Part shown: piece by piece, positions 1-9,037 of the stretch
How positions within the stretch are numbered: position 1 is the stretch's first letter
How the letters are laid out: each line of letters starts with the position of its first letter
Assembly: GCF_000003605.2 (NCBI RefSeq)
Contig: NW_003142804.1
Coordinates: forward strand, 245,681 to 260,823
From: Saccoglossus kowalevskii
Taxonomy: Eukaryota > Hemichordata > Enteropneusta > Harrimaniidae
Length of the DNA: 15,143 bases
Direction of reading: 5' to 3'
Notes under the pieces: model-generated
Database searches by the model: none
Told to the model about the DNA's origin: nothing
What the model saw: only the letters and a program-made list of their open reading frames with translations
Program-made: the position numbers and the translations under genes

Positions 1-470
1 TGAGACAAGTACATCTACAATGGCAATACGTACTGCTTTGAATAGTGAGGTATATGTCAAGATTAGGGACATGCAGTCTAAATCTAAAAAAACCAATCAT
101 GATAATCACTGATCCAAATGTAGATAAACTTATAACAATTGTCCAGTAATTCTTTGTCAGATGACAACAATGGAACTGAGATGTTTATAATAATAAGCGT
201 AAAGTAATTTTTTTTAAATATCACTGATATACCTGTATGCAATAATTAGGTTCTATGGGGTGTCACAGTTTCTATCATTTCAATAGACATTTTTTTTAGA
301 TATGCCAAATAATAACACAATTTTGTGCGATTCAGAAGACTTCAAATAAAGTTGTTTAGCAAGAGAACTGAAATGCAAACGTACATGTTCCACGATATCT
401 TAGATACATGTACATCAATCAGTGCGCCCTCAAACGATTATATATTTCAATTAATTTAATAAACAGTTCT
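1..470. other. AT-rich non-coding DNA, no gene seen
   Basis: There are scattered stops in all frames and short T-runs. A run of acatgtaca-type words (for example near 385-415) is common in marine invertebrate intergenic DNA. Nothing else can be supported. Confidence 0.6.
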
Positions 471-511
471 CATTGCTTGCTATAGCGTTCGAACATGGCA
501 GCATTATCACT

Positions 512-530
512 GGCGGGTACACTGCCCGCC
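512..530. repeat. GC-rich hairpin at the left edge of the repeat mosaic
   Basis: GGCGGG (512-517), a 7-nt loop and CCCGCC (525-530) form a perfect 6-bp GC stem in an otherwise AT-rich stretch. It sits just before the first 21-bp-like units (from about 531), so it may mark an element terminus. Near-terminal hairpins occur in Helitron/Helentron elements, but no terminal consensus was confirmed. Confidence 0.5.
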
Positions 531-539
531 CAAACAACT

Positions 540-1345
540 TTCCAAACAATTTTCATAGCTGTCTACCCATTTTTTCGACCTTCCATCCAACCTTTCAAAC
601 ATTGCGACTTTGCAACAAACGTCCACGACTTCCTCCAAATGGTTTGACTTTTCAAAATTATAACCAATGTTTTAATCGACTTTCACGACTGTTGCTCTAA
701 TTTATTGACTTTCTAACCAATTTTCACGACATCCTGACAACGCAGCCACGACTTTCCAACAAACTGTCTAATCACATTTTACAACTATACAAACGATATT
801 ACAACTTTATCGACTTTCCAACCAATTCTATCGACCTGCCAACCAACTTTATCGACTTTCCAACCAATTCTATCGACCTGCCAACCAACTTTATCGACTT
901 TCAAACCAATTCTATCGACCTGCCAACCAACTTTATCGACTTTCCAACCTATTCTATCGACTGCCAACCAACTTTATCGACTTTCAAACCAATTTGTTTT
1001 GATATTTCAAACCAACTTTCTCTACTTTCTGGATGTTCTAACTACATTACACGACTTTGCAAGCAATTTTTCGATATTACAACCTTATCGACTTTCAAAC
1101 CAATTCTATCGACCTGCCAACCAACTTTTTCAATTTTCCAACCAATATTCTATATTTTCCAGCCAATATTCTAACCACATTTTACGACTTTCAAACAATT
1201 TTCTATCGACTTTCCAACCAAGTTTTTTTGACATTTTAACGAACTTTTCCAACCAACATTCACGACTTTTCACCAATATTCCTACCAACTGTTCGACATT
1301 ACAACTTTATGGACATGCCAGCTAATTCTATATCAACTTGCTGAC
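540..1345 (+). repeat. Degenerate 21-bp tandem repeat array (cgactttccaacca type)
   Basis: The motif cgactttccaaccaa and its variants recur at roughly 21-bp spacing through the whole stretch. It is strongly diverged at both ends and nearly perfect at about 802-1000. The core is a 42-bp higher-order unit made of two 21-bp halves, one starting aactttatcgactttccaa and the other aattctatcgacctgccaa. Since 21 is a multiple of three, open frames arise on both strands by repetition and should not be read as genes. It is a minisatellite by structure, and its arrangement with related units further right suggests a mobile element. Confidence 0.88.
802..1000 (+). repeat. Homogeneous 42-bp higher-order repeat core (about 4.7 copies)
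   Basis: Four complete 42-bp units and a partial fifth follow one another with only a few substitutions and one single-base deletion (near 961). This is much less diverged than the surrounding 21-bp units, so the core probably expanded recently by slippage or unequal exchange. On the minus strand it encodes a 14-residue periodic peptide (VDRIGWKVDKVGWQ). Confidence 0.92.
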
Positions 1346-2422
1346 AAACTTTTACGACCGTACTGGACTAACGCGACGAAAGAAGAGACGCTTATAGACT
1401 TTGAATTAGAACTTTAGCTATTTGCTTAGAGTACCGCTCGCTGGACACTGTAACTGACACTGTGTAACCCAAGGACGTTGAACTCTTTTCAGAATCCTAA
1501 CCCTATTGTTCAGTAATGTAATGTATTGCTGGTTTTTTCTATCGTTTTTACCGTTTTTTTTTTGTGATGTCGAATTGTATGTATGTAAGCGCCCAGATCT
1601 TTGTTTTGAACTGATATTTGGTGACGTGCGAGGTCCTTTATAACGATTTAAGCGCGCTTCAGTGGACGAGTATTTGCAACACAGTGTTTTGAGTTTTGTG
1701 AAGTTTCATGGAGTTTAATGAGTTCACGAGTACGGAATATGATAGGAGGAATGATGCCCCCACGTGTTTTTTTAAGAGTTTTGAGATTTGTCGATGTACA
1801 GAGATATCAACGTTTTAAGAGTTGTTTTTGTTTATGTGTTGTTTCCGGAATACTTCTGACGCTTTTTTGAGTTGATAGCGCCTTTGTAACGTTTTTTAAG
1901 GTCTTTTTGAGGTGAGAGTTTGGTGCGCTTATATACGTATTGTTTGATAACGCAAGCTTTTGTTCACGATTGTTCACAGGTTTATATGTAACTTAGTAGT
2001 TTCTATTGTTTTGCTTTTCCCCGTTTTTTTTAATTGCCAGAGGAGTAATGTGTTATGAAAGCGACATTGTCTTTGCATTCTGTTTCCACGCCGTATGACT
2101 TTTGTTTAGATTAACGACTTGTGAGTTCAGTTGAAGTTTATAAGCGTATGTGACAGGAGTTTGATTAATAGCTTTTTCATTCATTCTTTATTAGTTACCG
2201 CTTTGCAATGCTTTAACCAAGAGACGCATCCCTGGTAATCACGTGATCATGCTGTCGACTTCGGCGATTGGCTGATCGCTTGGTTACACCGCCACGCCTT
2301 AGTTTTTTTGACCTTTTGATATAGAGTTTGTAACTTTAGTAACGAGAGACAGTGCAGCGAAGGGTAACCTCAGCGAACTGTTTGAGAAAAGTGAGTCGTT
2401 TGGTAGCCTTTCCCTTGTTTTT

Positions 2423-2489
2423 GATTTATAACCGTTGATATTTGTGACTTTATAACCATTGTATTTAGACTTTATAATCATTGTACTTA
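2423..2489 (+). repeat. Three-copy 22-23-bp repeat (gactttataaccattgta)
   Basis: Units begin near 2423, 2446 and 2468, each with gatttataacc or gactttataa(c/t)ca followed by ttgta-like sequence. The gacttt..aacca skeleton is the same as in the large 21-bp array to the left, so this is probably a diverged patch of the same repeat family inside the central segment. Confidence 0.5.
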
Positions 2490-3022
2490 ATTAGTGTGTT
2501 TTACTCTTTTTGATTTATACCTTTTTCCTTAGTATTGTATTTAACCCAATGACGATGAGTGGCTGACGGTATCTTTGATTTGTGAACGTGCAATGCCGAG
2601 AGGCATATCTCAGTTTGGGTGAAGGGATGTGTTATGAATTTGTTTTTGCGTATCTGTTAACCGACTTAATTAGTTGATTACGAGCGAATTGCTGTGTTAT
2701 GTCCGTCATCGTTTAGGTCTATTTGAAGTTTTGGACGGAACTTGGCTCAGTGGTTTGGAACTAATTACAAGATACCGTCGCTATTCTGACATCCGTAGTT
2801 ATTAATGTAGTGAACGATTAATCAAAAGATATGACGTATTCAGTACTTAGTGTGATTGGCTGTATGATTGAAGGTTACGCCCTAGAGTCTGTTTACTGTT
2901 TTGTAATTGGTTAGAGTTTTGAAAATGAATAAAGAGAGTTTGAGCTGGTCTTGAAGAGTACTCCACGACAGACGCAGTAGAAGAGAGAGTGCAGTCCTGG
3001 GCAGTCGAGTCCAGTCCTATAG

Positions 3023-3088
3023 AGTCTTGGGGCGAGTGTTGACGCAGTCTTGGGCGAGTCTTGGTTCAGCCTTGCGACAGTCTTGGGG
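3023..3088 (+). repeat. Short interspersed agtcttggg repeats
   Basis: AGTCTTGG(G) occurs at 3023, 3046, 3057 and 3079 within 66 bp, in a G-rich context with related agtcctggg words just upstream (near 2993). Irregular spacing (23, 11 and 22 bp) argues for motif accumulation rather than a clean satellite. Confidence 0.6.
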
Positions 3089-3347
3089 ACTTTTCCCCAG
3101 GGCGCTGTGTCTTATAGAGTGCTCCAAAAGATCGACTAAGACGAGAGTTGAAACGTATTTCGTTGTGTGTGTCTTATTTGACTGTAAAGTTAAAGTGACT
3201 TCCCCGATCCCGTACCTCAAGGGGACAAGGTAGAGAGACGAGACGAGTTTCCCCCCTGACAAGTGTGGAGAAACCCTGTGGAAAATAATTTACCCCTGAT
3301 AGTACAACCAACTTTTTTGCTCTGCTGTTTTGCTCACTTCTTCAACT

Positions 3348-3705
3348 GTCATCTTTTTACTTTTTCGACCTCTCCATGAAAACTGCAAATCTGATCGCTT
3401 TGATACTTGGTGTGTATGTACTTTAGGTAGACCTCTCTTAGATTTGTTCATTCCGTGATGATATCTTCAATTCTCTGATTTTGATGAATACGTTTGTCAT
3501 TTTTGGTAAAAAGTGATATGTTCGACTTCTGGCTGAAAACGTAAAAATTTGAAATGCTTTGATGTTGAACATATGTATACCTTTGCCGGATCTCTCTTTG
3601 ATTTGTTCAGTTTGTTGTGATATCTTTAATTTTCTAATTTTGATGAACATTTTTGTCATTTTTGGTAAGTAGTGATATTTTGACTTCTTCAATTGCAAGT
3701 CCAAT
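3348..3705 (+). repeat. 159-bp direct tandem repeat, about 2.3 copies
   Basis: Two copies match with an exact 159-bp offset: gatttgttca at 3441 and 3600, and gtcatttttggtaa at 3496 and 3655. An upstream partial copy shares gctttgat at 3397 and 3556, again 159 bp apart. The copies differ by scattered substitutions. The period is divisible by three, so the minus strand keeps an open frame with a 53-residue repeated peptide, most likely a by-product. Tandem cores of about 160 bp are known from bivalve pearl-type elements; membership here is inference. Confidence 0.87.
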
Positions 3706-3754
3706 TGTTCATTACTACTAACAGCAGAGCTATCTCAGCCGAGAGGTGCTAGTT

Positions 3755-3890
3755 TTACTTTCTAAACAACTTTTACGACTTTCCAAAAAAGTTCGCGACT
3801 TTACAATCAACTTTTATGACTTTCTAACTAACTGTTCGATATTACAAATTTATCGACTTTCCAACTGACTTATTCGACATTCTAAACACA
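3755..3890 (+). repeat. Second forward 21-bp-type array
   Basis: Units such as aacttttacgactttccaa, gttcgcgactttacaatca and atcgactttccaactga recur at about 20-22 bp. The motif and orientation match the large array at about 540-1345, although about 2.4 kb of unrelated sequence separates them. Confidence 0.75.
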
Positions 3891-3944
3891 TCTGGGATGT
3901 TGAATTGTATGACCAGTTTGAAATGTTGCTTCAGAACTTTACAG

Positions 3945-4185
3945 AAGTGTGTCTGGAAAGTCGCAAAAGTATATGTTGAAGGCGGCAAAGTTGATTGAGA
4001 TTAATTAGAATTTGAAGCAGAAAAGTTGCATTGGAATGGGGAAGTTGTGAAAAAAGTTTGCAAATCGGTTTCAGAAGACAAGACATCGTCAGATAAGTCA
4101 AACAAAGATATCTGGAAAGTTAACAATAAAATCATCTATAAAGTTAGTAAAGGTAGGAAAGTTGTTAGGGGTTTAAAAGGTCCTA
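3945..4185 (-). repeat. Inverted array of the same 21-bp-type motif
   Basis: On the plus strand the complementary motif recurs: ctggaaagtcgcaaaag, gcaaagttgattg, gaagcagaaaagttgc, ggggaagttgtg, ctggaaagttaac, ataaagttagtaaagg and ggaaagttgttagg. Read on the minus strand these are aactttcc-type units like those of the two forward arrays. They are highly diverged with irregular spacing, so the relationship is plausible rather than certain. Confidence 0.5.
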
Positions 4186-4381
4186 GCAGCTGAAAGACGA
4201 TAGGACGCTTTCAACTCGCCTTCATAATAACAACTCGTCGCTGACGGCGCTGTTAAATATTGTTTACAACTCTCATGTACGCCTCTATTGATGACTTACG
4301 GCTATCTCAATTTATCCAGTATGTGTCGTTGTGCATATATTTATTATTCATATTATTCTATTAATTATTATTTAGTTATCC

Positions 4382-4615
4382 ATGGAACCCATGGCATGTA
4401 ACTTCATGGCAGTATTGAATCTGAAGGACACTCAGTTTGGTTCTTGCAGAAGCGACAACTTTATGACCACGACCTACCTACAAAAAGGAGAAGGCACCAA
4501 GTCATCTCTCAACTTAGCAGATTCAAGAAGAGAACAGTACAATGATGTTGATATCACCATTCTGACCGATTCAAGAGTGGATCTCCTATTGCCTTCATGT
4601 GGCCACTACTCGTAA
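4382..4615 (+). CDS. Unrecognised 77-codon ORF, possible exon or gene remnant
   Basis: The ORF begins with ATG (MEPMACNFMAVLN) and ends at TAA after LLPSCGHYS. I do not recognise a family. Its codons are mixed and ordinary (GAC, ACC, CTG, GGC and CTC all occur), unlike the A/T-run-driven frames nearby, and the block is more GC-rich than its flanks. A tattatttag acceptor-like site lies just before the ATG, which also places an in-frame TAG upstream. It could be a short exon, a fragment of mobile-element protein or chance. No hydrophobic segment or cysteine cluster is seen. Confidence 0.22.
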   Translation: MEPMACNFMAVLNLKDTQFGSCRSDNFMTTTYLQKGEGTKSSLNLADSRREQYNDVDITILTDSRVDLLLPSCGHYS

Positions 4616-4703
4616 ACAAACACTAGAGGGCGCTTACAAGTATTGCTACAGTAAAATGATCAATTTTCACTGCGTTTAAATGTCACTTATTTACCATTTC
4701 AGG

Positions 4704-4837
4704 CATATTCAGTGGGTTTTAAATTCACTGTTTTATCATTTAGATAATATGTTTTACGCTAAATTTAACATATTCACTGGGTTTTAATTTAGCGCATTTT
4801 CCAGTCAACGAAATAAGCAAAATCAAAACCCAGTGAA
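4704..4837. repeat. cactgggtttt repeat cluster with nested inverted repeats
   Basis: Two direct copies of catattca(c/g)tgggttttaa lie at 4704-4722 and 4769-4787. The second forms a perfect 13-bp inverted pair with AAAACCCAGTGAA at 4825-4837. A further 9-bp inverted pair, CGCTAAATT (4757-4765) and AATTTAGCG (4786-4794), is nested over the same copy. The cluster could fold as a hairpin and resembles a miniature inverted-repeat element. Confidence 0.7.
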
Positions 4838-4859
4838 CAATTATCCTATTTACAGTATT

Positions 4860-7796
4860 TGATCATGTTGGGTGTTTGACTTAGTAGCTTTGTGAGCACA
4901 CCAGGCCACCTAAATGTTCAAGATATTTGACTTCAGTATATACACTCTGTTCATATATATATTGTTGCTATTGTTATTTTCAGTTACCACTATTTATTTA
5001 AACCATAGATGTCTTATTAATTCACTTACACTACCCTTCACACCGCATAGGCAGCTGCTTTTTCACTGTTTGTTTAGAACATGCCCTCAAATCTGTGAGG
5101 TCCCAGCATGCAATGCAGCACAAGGTCACACTGGGTAACCCCCAATTCAATGGTTTTAAATCAAAAATAGCAGCTAATTATGTGACCTATTATATAGTTA
5201 TTAATCAATAAATACATATAGTGTAAATGACTGGTAGTCATAAACTCAGGCCCTGTAACCTGTGTCATTAACTGATGGATTATGTGGCAGACATTGTTGG
5301 ACACTCAAGTGTTTCATAATTACACAATTAAACTGACCTTTCACACAAATTAAAACAAAAGATCATTATGGTTCTATTTTAATTTTTTCAATATAAAAAA
5401 TCAGTGTAGTATTTGCTCTATTATAAGCGCATTTTCAATAAATGCACACGTAATAAAAAAAAATGGACATTATCAGTAACCTTTTCACCACCAGACTTTC
5501 TCGTCCAAATTTTTCAGTCCTCCAATATTTCTGGAAATGAACCCTAATTTTGAACCCAACAGACAAGATTTTTTGTCAATTTTTACTCAAATAATTTGGC
5601 TATTTTTGTCTGAAGAAAAGTGCAGACTATAAACAAAACTTTTTTGTGAATTTGTGGTATTGGTACTGAAAAGGTTAAAATACAACAGATTTTGACCATC
5701 GCAACTTAATTTACTAAAACAGCAAATACGATATGATTATCAAGTGCATTACATATATTTGAGTTAAAAACCACATACCCAACTTTCTCATTAGAATGAA
5801 GAAATTGGTTGAGTGTTTCACATTTTAGTCAAAAAGTAAAATAATACTGCCGCTGCTTCACTCTGTTGTAATACTTATTTCTTGTATCTAAATTCAATTA
5901 ATTAATTAATTAATTATTATACAAGGAAGTTTTTTAAACTACATGTGTGTTCTACTTCTACAAAATATTATTCTTAATAAATCATTCTTCTCCGGGAAAG
6001 CAAAACTGAAAACCGCTTCATTTTCGCCAGACAAAATATCATTTCGTGAAAATTGATGGCGATGAAAATTTCACAGTACATTCATTCCTGTTTTCTGTGC
6101 TTTTACAAGAAATAGAATATTACAATGTAAATAGTTTCACTTTTTATGCTTGATCAAAACAGTTTCCTGAAAATCTTTAGAAATTGCTGAACTTTTTGTT
6201 GAACATGATATTAATTTATGCGGATTACAAAGTAAAAAATAAAAAAAAAATAGTTAAATTTTAAAAATTTCTTTTTTTTTGTTCAAAACTCAAGATAATG
6301 AAACATTGTGTCAGAAGCTATTTTTTTTAAATAAAAAGGGTCATATGAATCTATTTGTAAAGATATATGATACGATAGTTTCAGCTTCAGTAGTTTACAT
6401 TGACAATATAAAGTGTTTTCATGTGAAAACTCCTGCATGTCCACTTCGAACACACTTACATTTCCGAAACTGTATTGATCAATCAAAATTGGTCTGGTAT
6501 GAAATAATAATTTCTATTGAAAATGTGACCAATTTTTACAAATCAAAAGAGTGTCCTTTCACCAAACACAAAGAACGTATGATGTTCTACATTTTAATAT
6601 CAGACAAGTAGTTGAACTTTCGCAAATACTGGAGTAAAATGATGTAGAACACATTGCATCAGTAGATTAATATATAAAGTGCAACATCCTACACATTCTT
6701 GGATATTTTTCTTTTTCAAAGTTTCTAATTTCTGCCCCCTCTATTTTCCTCTTCCACGTATTATAGTTACAATATGCATACACAGTATGCTTCGTGCAAA
6801 TAATATAATAAATAGGAACATAAATTATATACACAATACAATATTGATACAGTTCTAAGTCTACTGCAGTCTTACTGCAAATCAAATTTACAGTGTTTCT
6901 GATAACCTAGGCTGCAGTAAGAGATATTGGAGTTTGTAAATATTGCCTTCAACTTTTTTGAGAAAAAAAAAAATAACAAGCATTTCAGCCAATCACAGAC
7001 CCTTATTCTACCCCATATGTTCCAATACAGGTGCATGTAGAAGAAAAATAGTGCCATAACAGCACTTTTGAAACAACGCAAAAAAAAATTGAGGTCATTG
7101 ACCCTTTCTTTTAGTTGTACATGTATCATCAAAAATGTCATAGATTTCGTCAATTTTTATTCAAATATCTGCCATTTAACTTCCAAATCTATCAAAATAC
7201 ATTTTCCAAATGCCAGTATTACTATTGTACTATTGTTTTTTTTAATTTATGTAACGTTTGAATTTCAACAAACAATGTAAACTACATGCTTTGCATCTTT
7301 GCACATGGCGTAGAGCTACATCTGTGACGCAAATGAAACACCTCATTCTCAAGAACAGTTTACACATTTTTATAACTTCATACTTTTTCAACGAAGGTTG
7401 GAGCTGAATACATAATATATCATGAAGGCTTAATTTTAAGAACAATTATTATGCCTTATTATAAAAATATAAACATGATATGTTGTTTTACATAATATCA
7501 TAAAACATTTACCATATTACATATATTCCAATAAATGATAACACCAAGCAACTGAAATAAAATAAAATTGATACAGAAAAAAAAAATGTTCATAAAGTTA
7601 AAAACATATTAAATCTTTTTAAATGAACCCAAGTCACGAGATGTGTAAATATACAATTATAAAAATTTTTCTTTAATTACATTGATTATAATCAATATTT
7701 ATGTATTATTTAAATCATAGATGTGAAAGGCATTATCCTAACAGTTGTGCGTTTGTTTCCCCCTCACCTCTAGTAAAGTACATCACTGTAAAACTA
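4860..7796. other. AT-rich intergenic DNA, no supported gene
   Basis: Short open frames exist on both strands (the longest is at 6279-6611, plus strand). They begin at non-ATG codons or inside homopolymer runs, have A/T-driven residue composition (K, N, I, F, Y) and match no family I know. The stretch includes an ATTA microsatellite and several A or T runs. Confidence 0.6.
5894..5920. repeat. (ATTA)n microsatellite
   Basis: About five uninterrupted copies of the tetranucleotide aatt/atta occur, ending in attattat. It is a simple sequence repeat with no other signal around it. Confidence 0.9.
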
Positions 7797-7802
7797 TTTA
7801 TT
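7797..7802 (-). promoter_or_regulatory. Candidate polyadenylation signal AATAAA for the OSGIN-like gene
   Basis: AATAAA on the minus strand, about 230 nt beyond the stop codon. An ATTAAA variant is also present at 7904-7899. In DNA this AT-rich such hexamers arise by chance, so only position and orientation support it. Confidence 0.35.
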
Positions 7803-7840
7803 TGCATTAGCATATAATTTCACTATTATGATTTTTTGAG

Positions 7841-7859
7841 CATATTCACTGGGTTTTAA
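7841..7859 (+). repeat. Third copy of the catattcactgggttttaa repeat
   Basis: This is an exact 19-bp match to the copy at 4769-4787, about 3 kb away, followed by gttcac as the 4704 copy is followed by attcac. It lies about 170-190 nt beyond the OSGIN-like stop codon, so it would be transcribed antisense in that gene's 3' UTR if transcription reaches the AATAAA at 7802. Confidence 0.75.
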
Positions 7860-8028
7860 GTTCACAGATTGACTAATGAAACAATGAGTTCTATTGCATT
7901 TAATTTAGAGAATTGTCCATATCAGCTAATTAAAAGTCAATGAAAAATTAATGCCTTTATATACATGTATGATGCTTTAACATTTGGGAAGGTTTGAAAT
8001 TTAAAACCCCGACTTAGTATATGTAATT

Positions 8029-9037
8029 TTATAATTCTTTAGATCTGGGACCATAATGCTTATTCATTATGAGATGGCTGCATATGGCTAATGCTCCACC
8101 CTTGAGAAATCGAACAAAGTTATTACCAGTTAGAGGTCCTAAGGCATAGATTCCCTGAGATGCTATACTCTCGTATGTATATGGGTCAATGTTTATAGGA
8201 TTCCTGCTTGAAATCTGTTTTTTAGGATTCACGCAGTAACGCTGACCACTGCAACAGAGAAATTTTAAGTTGGCCTTGGCCCCGATCAATGCCATAACCA
8301 GTGATACTTTGATATCTTTGGTTGCGCCGTCAGGTCCATATATAGTGACCATACCATTTGATTGAATTTCCTTAACAATGTGTTGATCATAACAAGTGTA
8401 CTGGGCATCGGGTATACTGGACTTCTCGCCTTTCATCATCTGGTACACTGTGTGGTATTCTGGATATACGGCTTTCGGCAGTTGCTTCAGCATTACCTCT
8501 GGATCGTTGACACGTCGGCGTATTATATGAACCACTGGGATGTGTGATTTAAGGGAATGTAAAATAGCATCGGCAGCGCTAAGCCCAGCACCGATAACGA
8601 GAATAGGATCAGACTTTGCATTCATTTCTCCAGCCTCAACCGCTGTTTCGAGGTCCTGCACTTTATATTTAACAAAGCCCAACTCCGCACCGGGTATGTC
8701 AAGTTTGTTTGGGAGATCTGATGCTCCAGTTGCCAAGACAACATTTTTTGCATGAATCTTAAACTCCGAAGTCATGCTACTCTCCTTATCAGACTTCTCA
8801 TATACCACTTCAAACAGATTTGTCACGTTCTCCGAATCACCATGTTTTTCAGAAACAAATTCGCACTCTCCATTTTCGTAATTAATTTTCTTGCCACGTA
8901 TGCGTCTGACCGATTTCACCCAAACACCAGACAGGAAGTTCTCCTTGATACCCATACACTCAACATACTCTGAGTAGTATTTGCTGACGTCGCTGAAACT
9001 GGCTCTGTTTTGGATTGAATCTCCACATTTATCATCC
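8029..9037 (-). CDS. OSGIN: OSGIN-like gene, terminal coding exon 5
   Basis: This exon holds residues 153-488 and the TAA stop at 8031-8029. The acceptor is tttctgtttag, directly before 9037. The open frame continues upstream to 9060 (adding MLLFFLFR), but those codons are the intron polypyrimidine tract, not protein. The exon carries SKYYSEYVE, VVLATGA, the second Rossmann motif GAGLSAAD, HIIRRR, LPKAVYPEYH, NPINIDPYTYES, GIYALGPLTG and NFVRFLKGGALAI. The order and spacing are as in the family, and there is no frameshift or internal stop. Confidence 0.97.

Larger units (their letters stand above)
1346..3300. other. Non-coding central segment of the repeat mosaic, promoter-like composition
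   Basis: No coding frame is supported. The composition differs from the flanks: it is G/T-rich on the plus strand and visibly richer in CpG than the OSGIN intron DNA. It includes a TATATA (about 1931), an 8-bp inverted pair TAACCAAG/CTTGGTTA (2214-2221 and 2279-2286) enclosing the palindrome ATCACGTGAT (2238-2247), and three attgg (inverted CCAAT) boxes near 2267, 2855 and 2906. An AATAAA near 2928 is followed by a short-repeat G-rich tract. It could be internal mobile-element sequence or a solo LTR-like promoter block; neither is proven. Confidence 0.4.
473..4205. mobile_element. Possible non-autonomous composite mobile element bounded by 21-bp-type arrays
   Basis: The order is GC hairpin, forward 21-bp array, atypical central segment, 159-bp tandem repeat, forward 21-bp array and inverted 21-bp array. 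Arrays of short repeats in opposite orientation at the two ends recall foldback transposons. A terminal hairpin plus a tandem core of about 160 bp instead recalls bivalve Helentron-derived (pearl/CvA-type) elements. No transposase, Rep/helicase, target-site duplication or exact terminus was identified, so the limits are approximate. It could also be a set of unrelated minisatellites. Confidence 0.35.

Noticed and set aside
802-1000. CRISPR-like array
   Set aside because: The units are contiguous with no unique spacers, and the context is eukaryotic. It is a minisatellite.
999-1325. 108-codon plus-strand ORF in the repeat array
   Set aside because: The frame is open only because the 21-bp units lack stops in that phase. 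Its F/N/Q/T-rich product mirrors the repeat.
3438-3704. 88-codon minus-strand ORF
   Set aside because: It coincides with the 159-bp tandem repeat, whose length is divisible by three. It has no known domain.
4914-5138. 74-codon plus-strand ORF with a hydrophobic N-terminal stretch
   Set aside because: The hydrophobic residues come from T-rich DNA. There is no coding-like composition and no family match that I can name.
6279-6611. 110-codon plus-strand ORF
   Set aside because: It starts at a non-ATG codon inside a T-run, has A/T-driven composition and no recognisable domain.
8029-8040. C-terminal SKEL as a peroxisomal or ER-retention signal
   Set aside because: It matches neither the SKL-type PTS1 tripeptide nor the KDEL/HDEL consensus.
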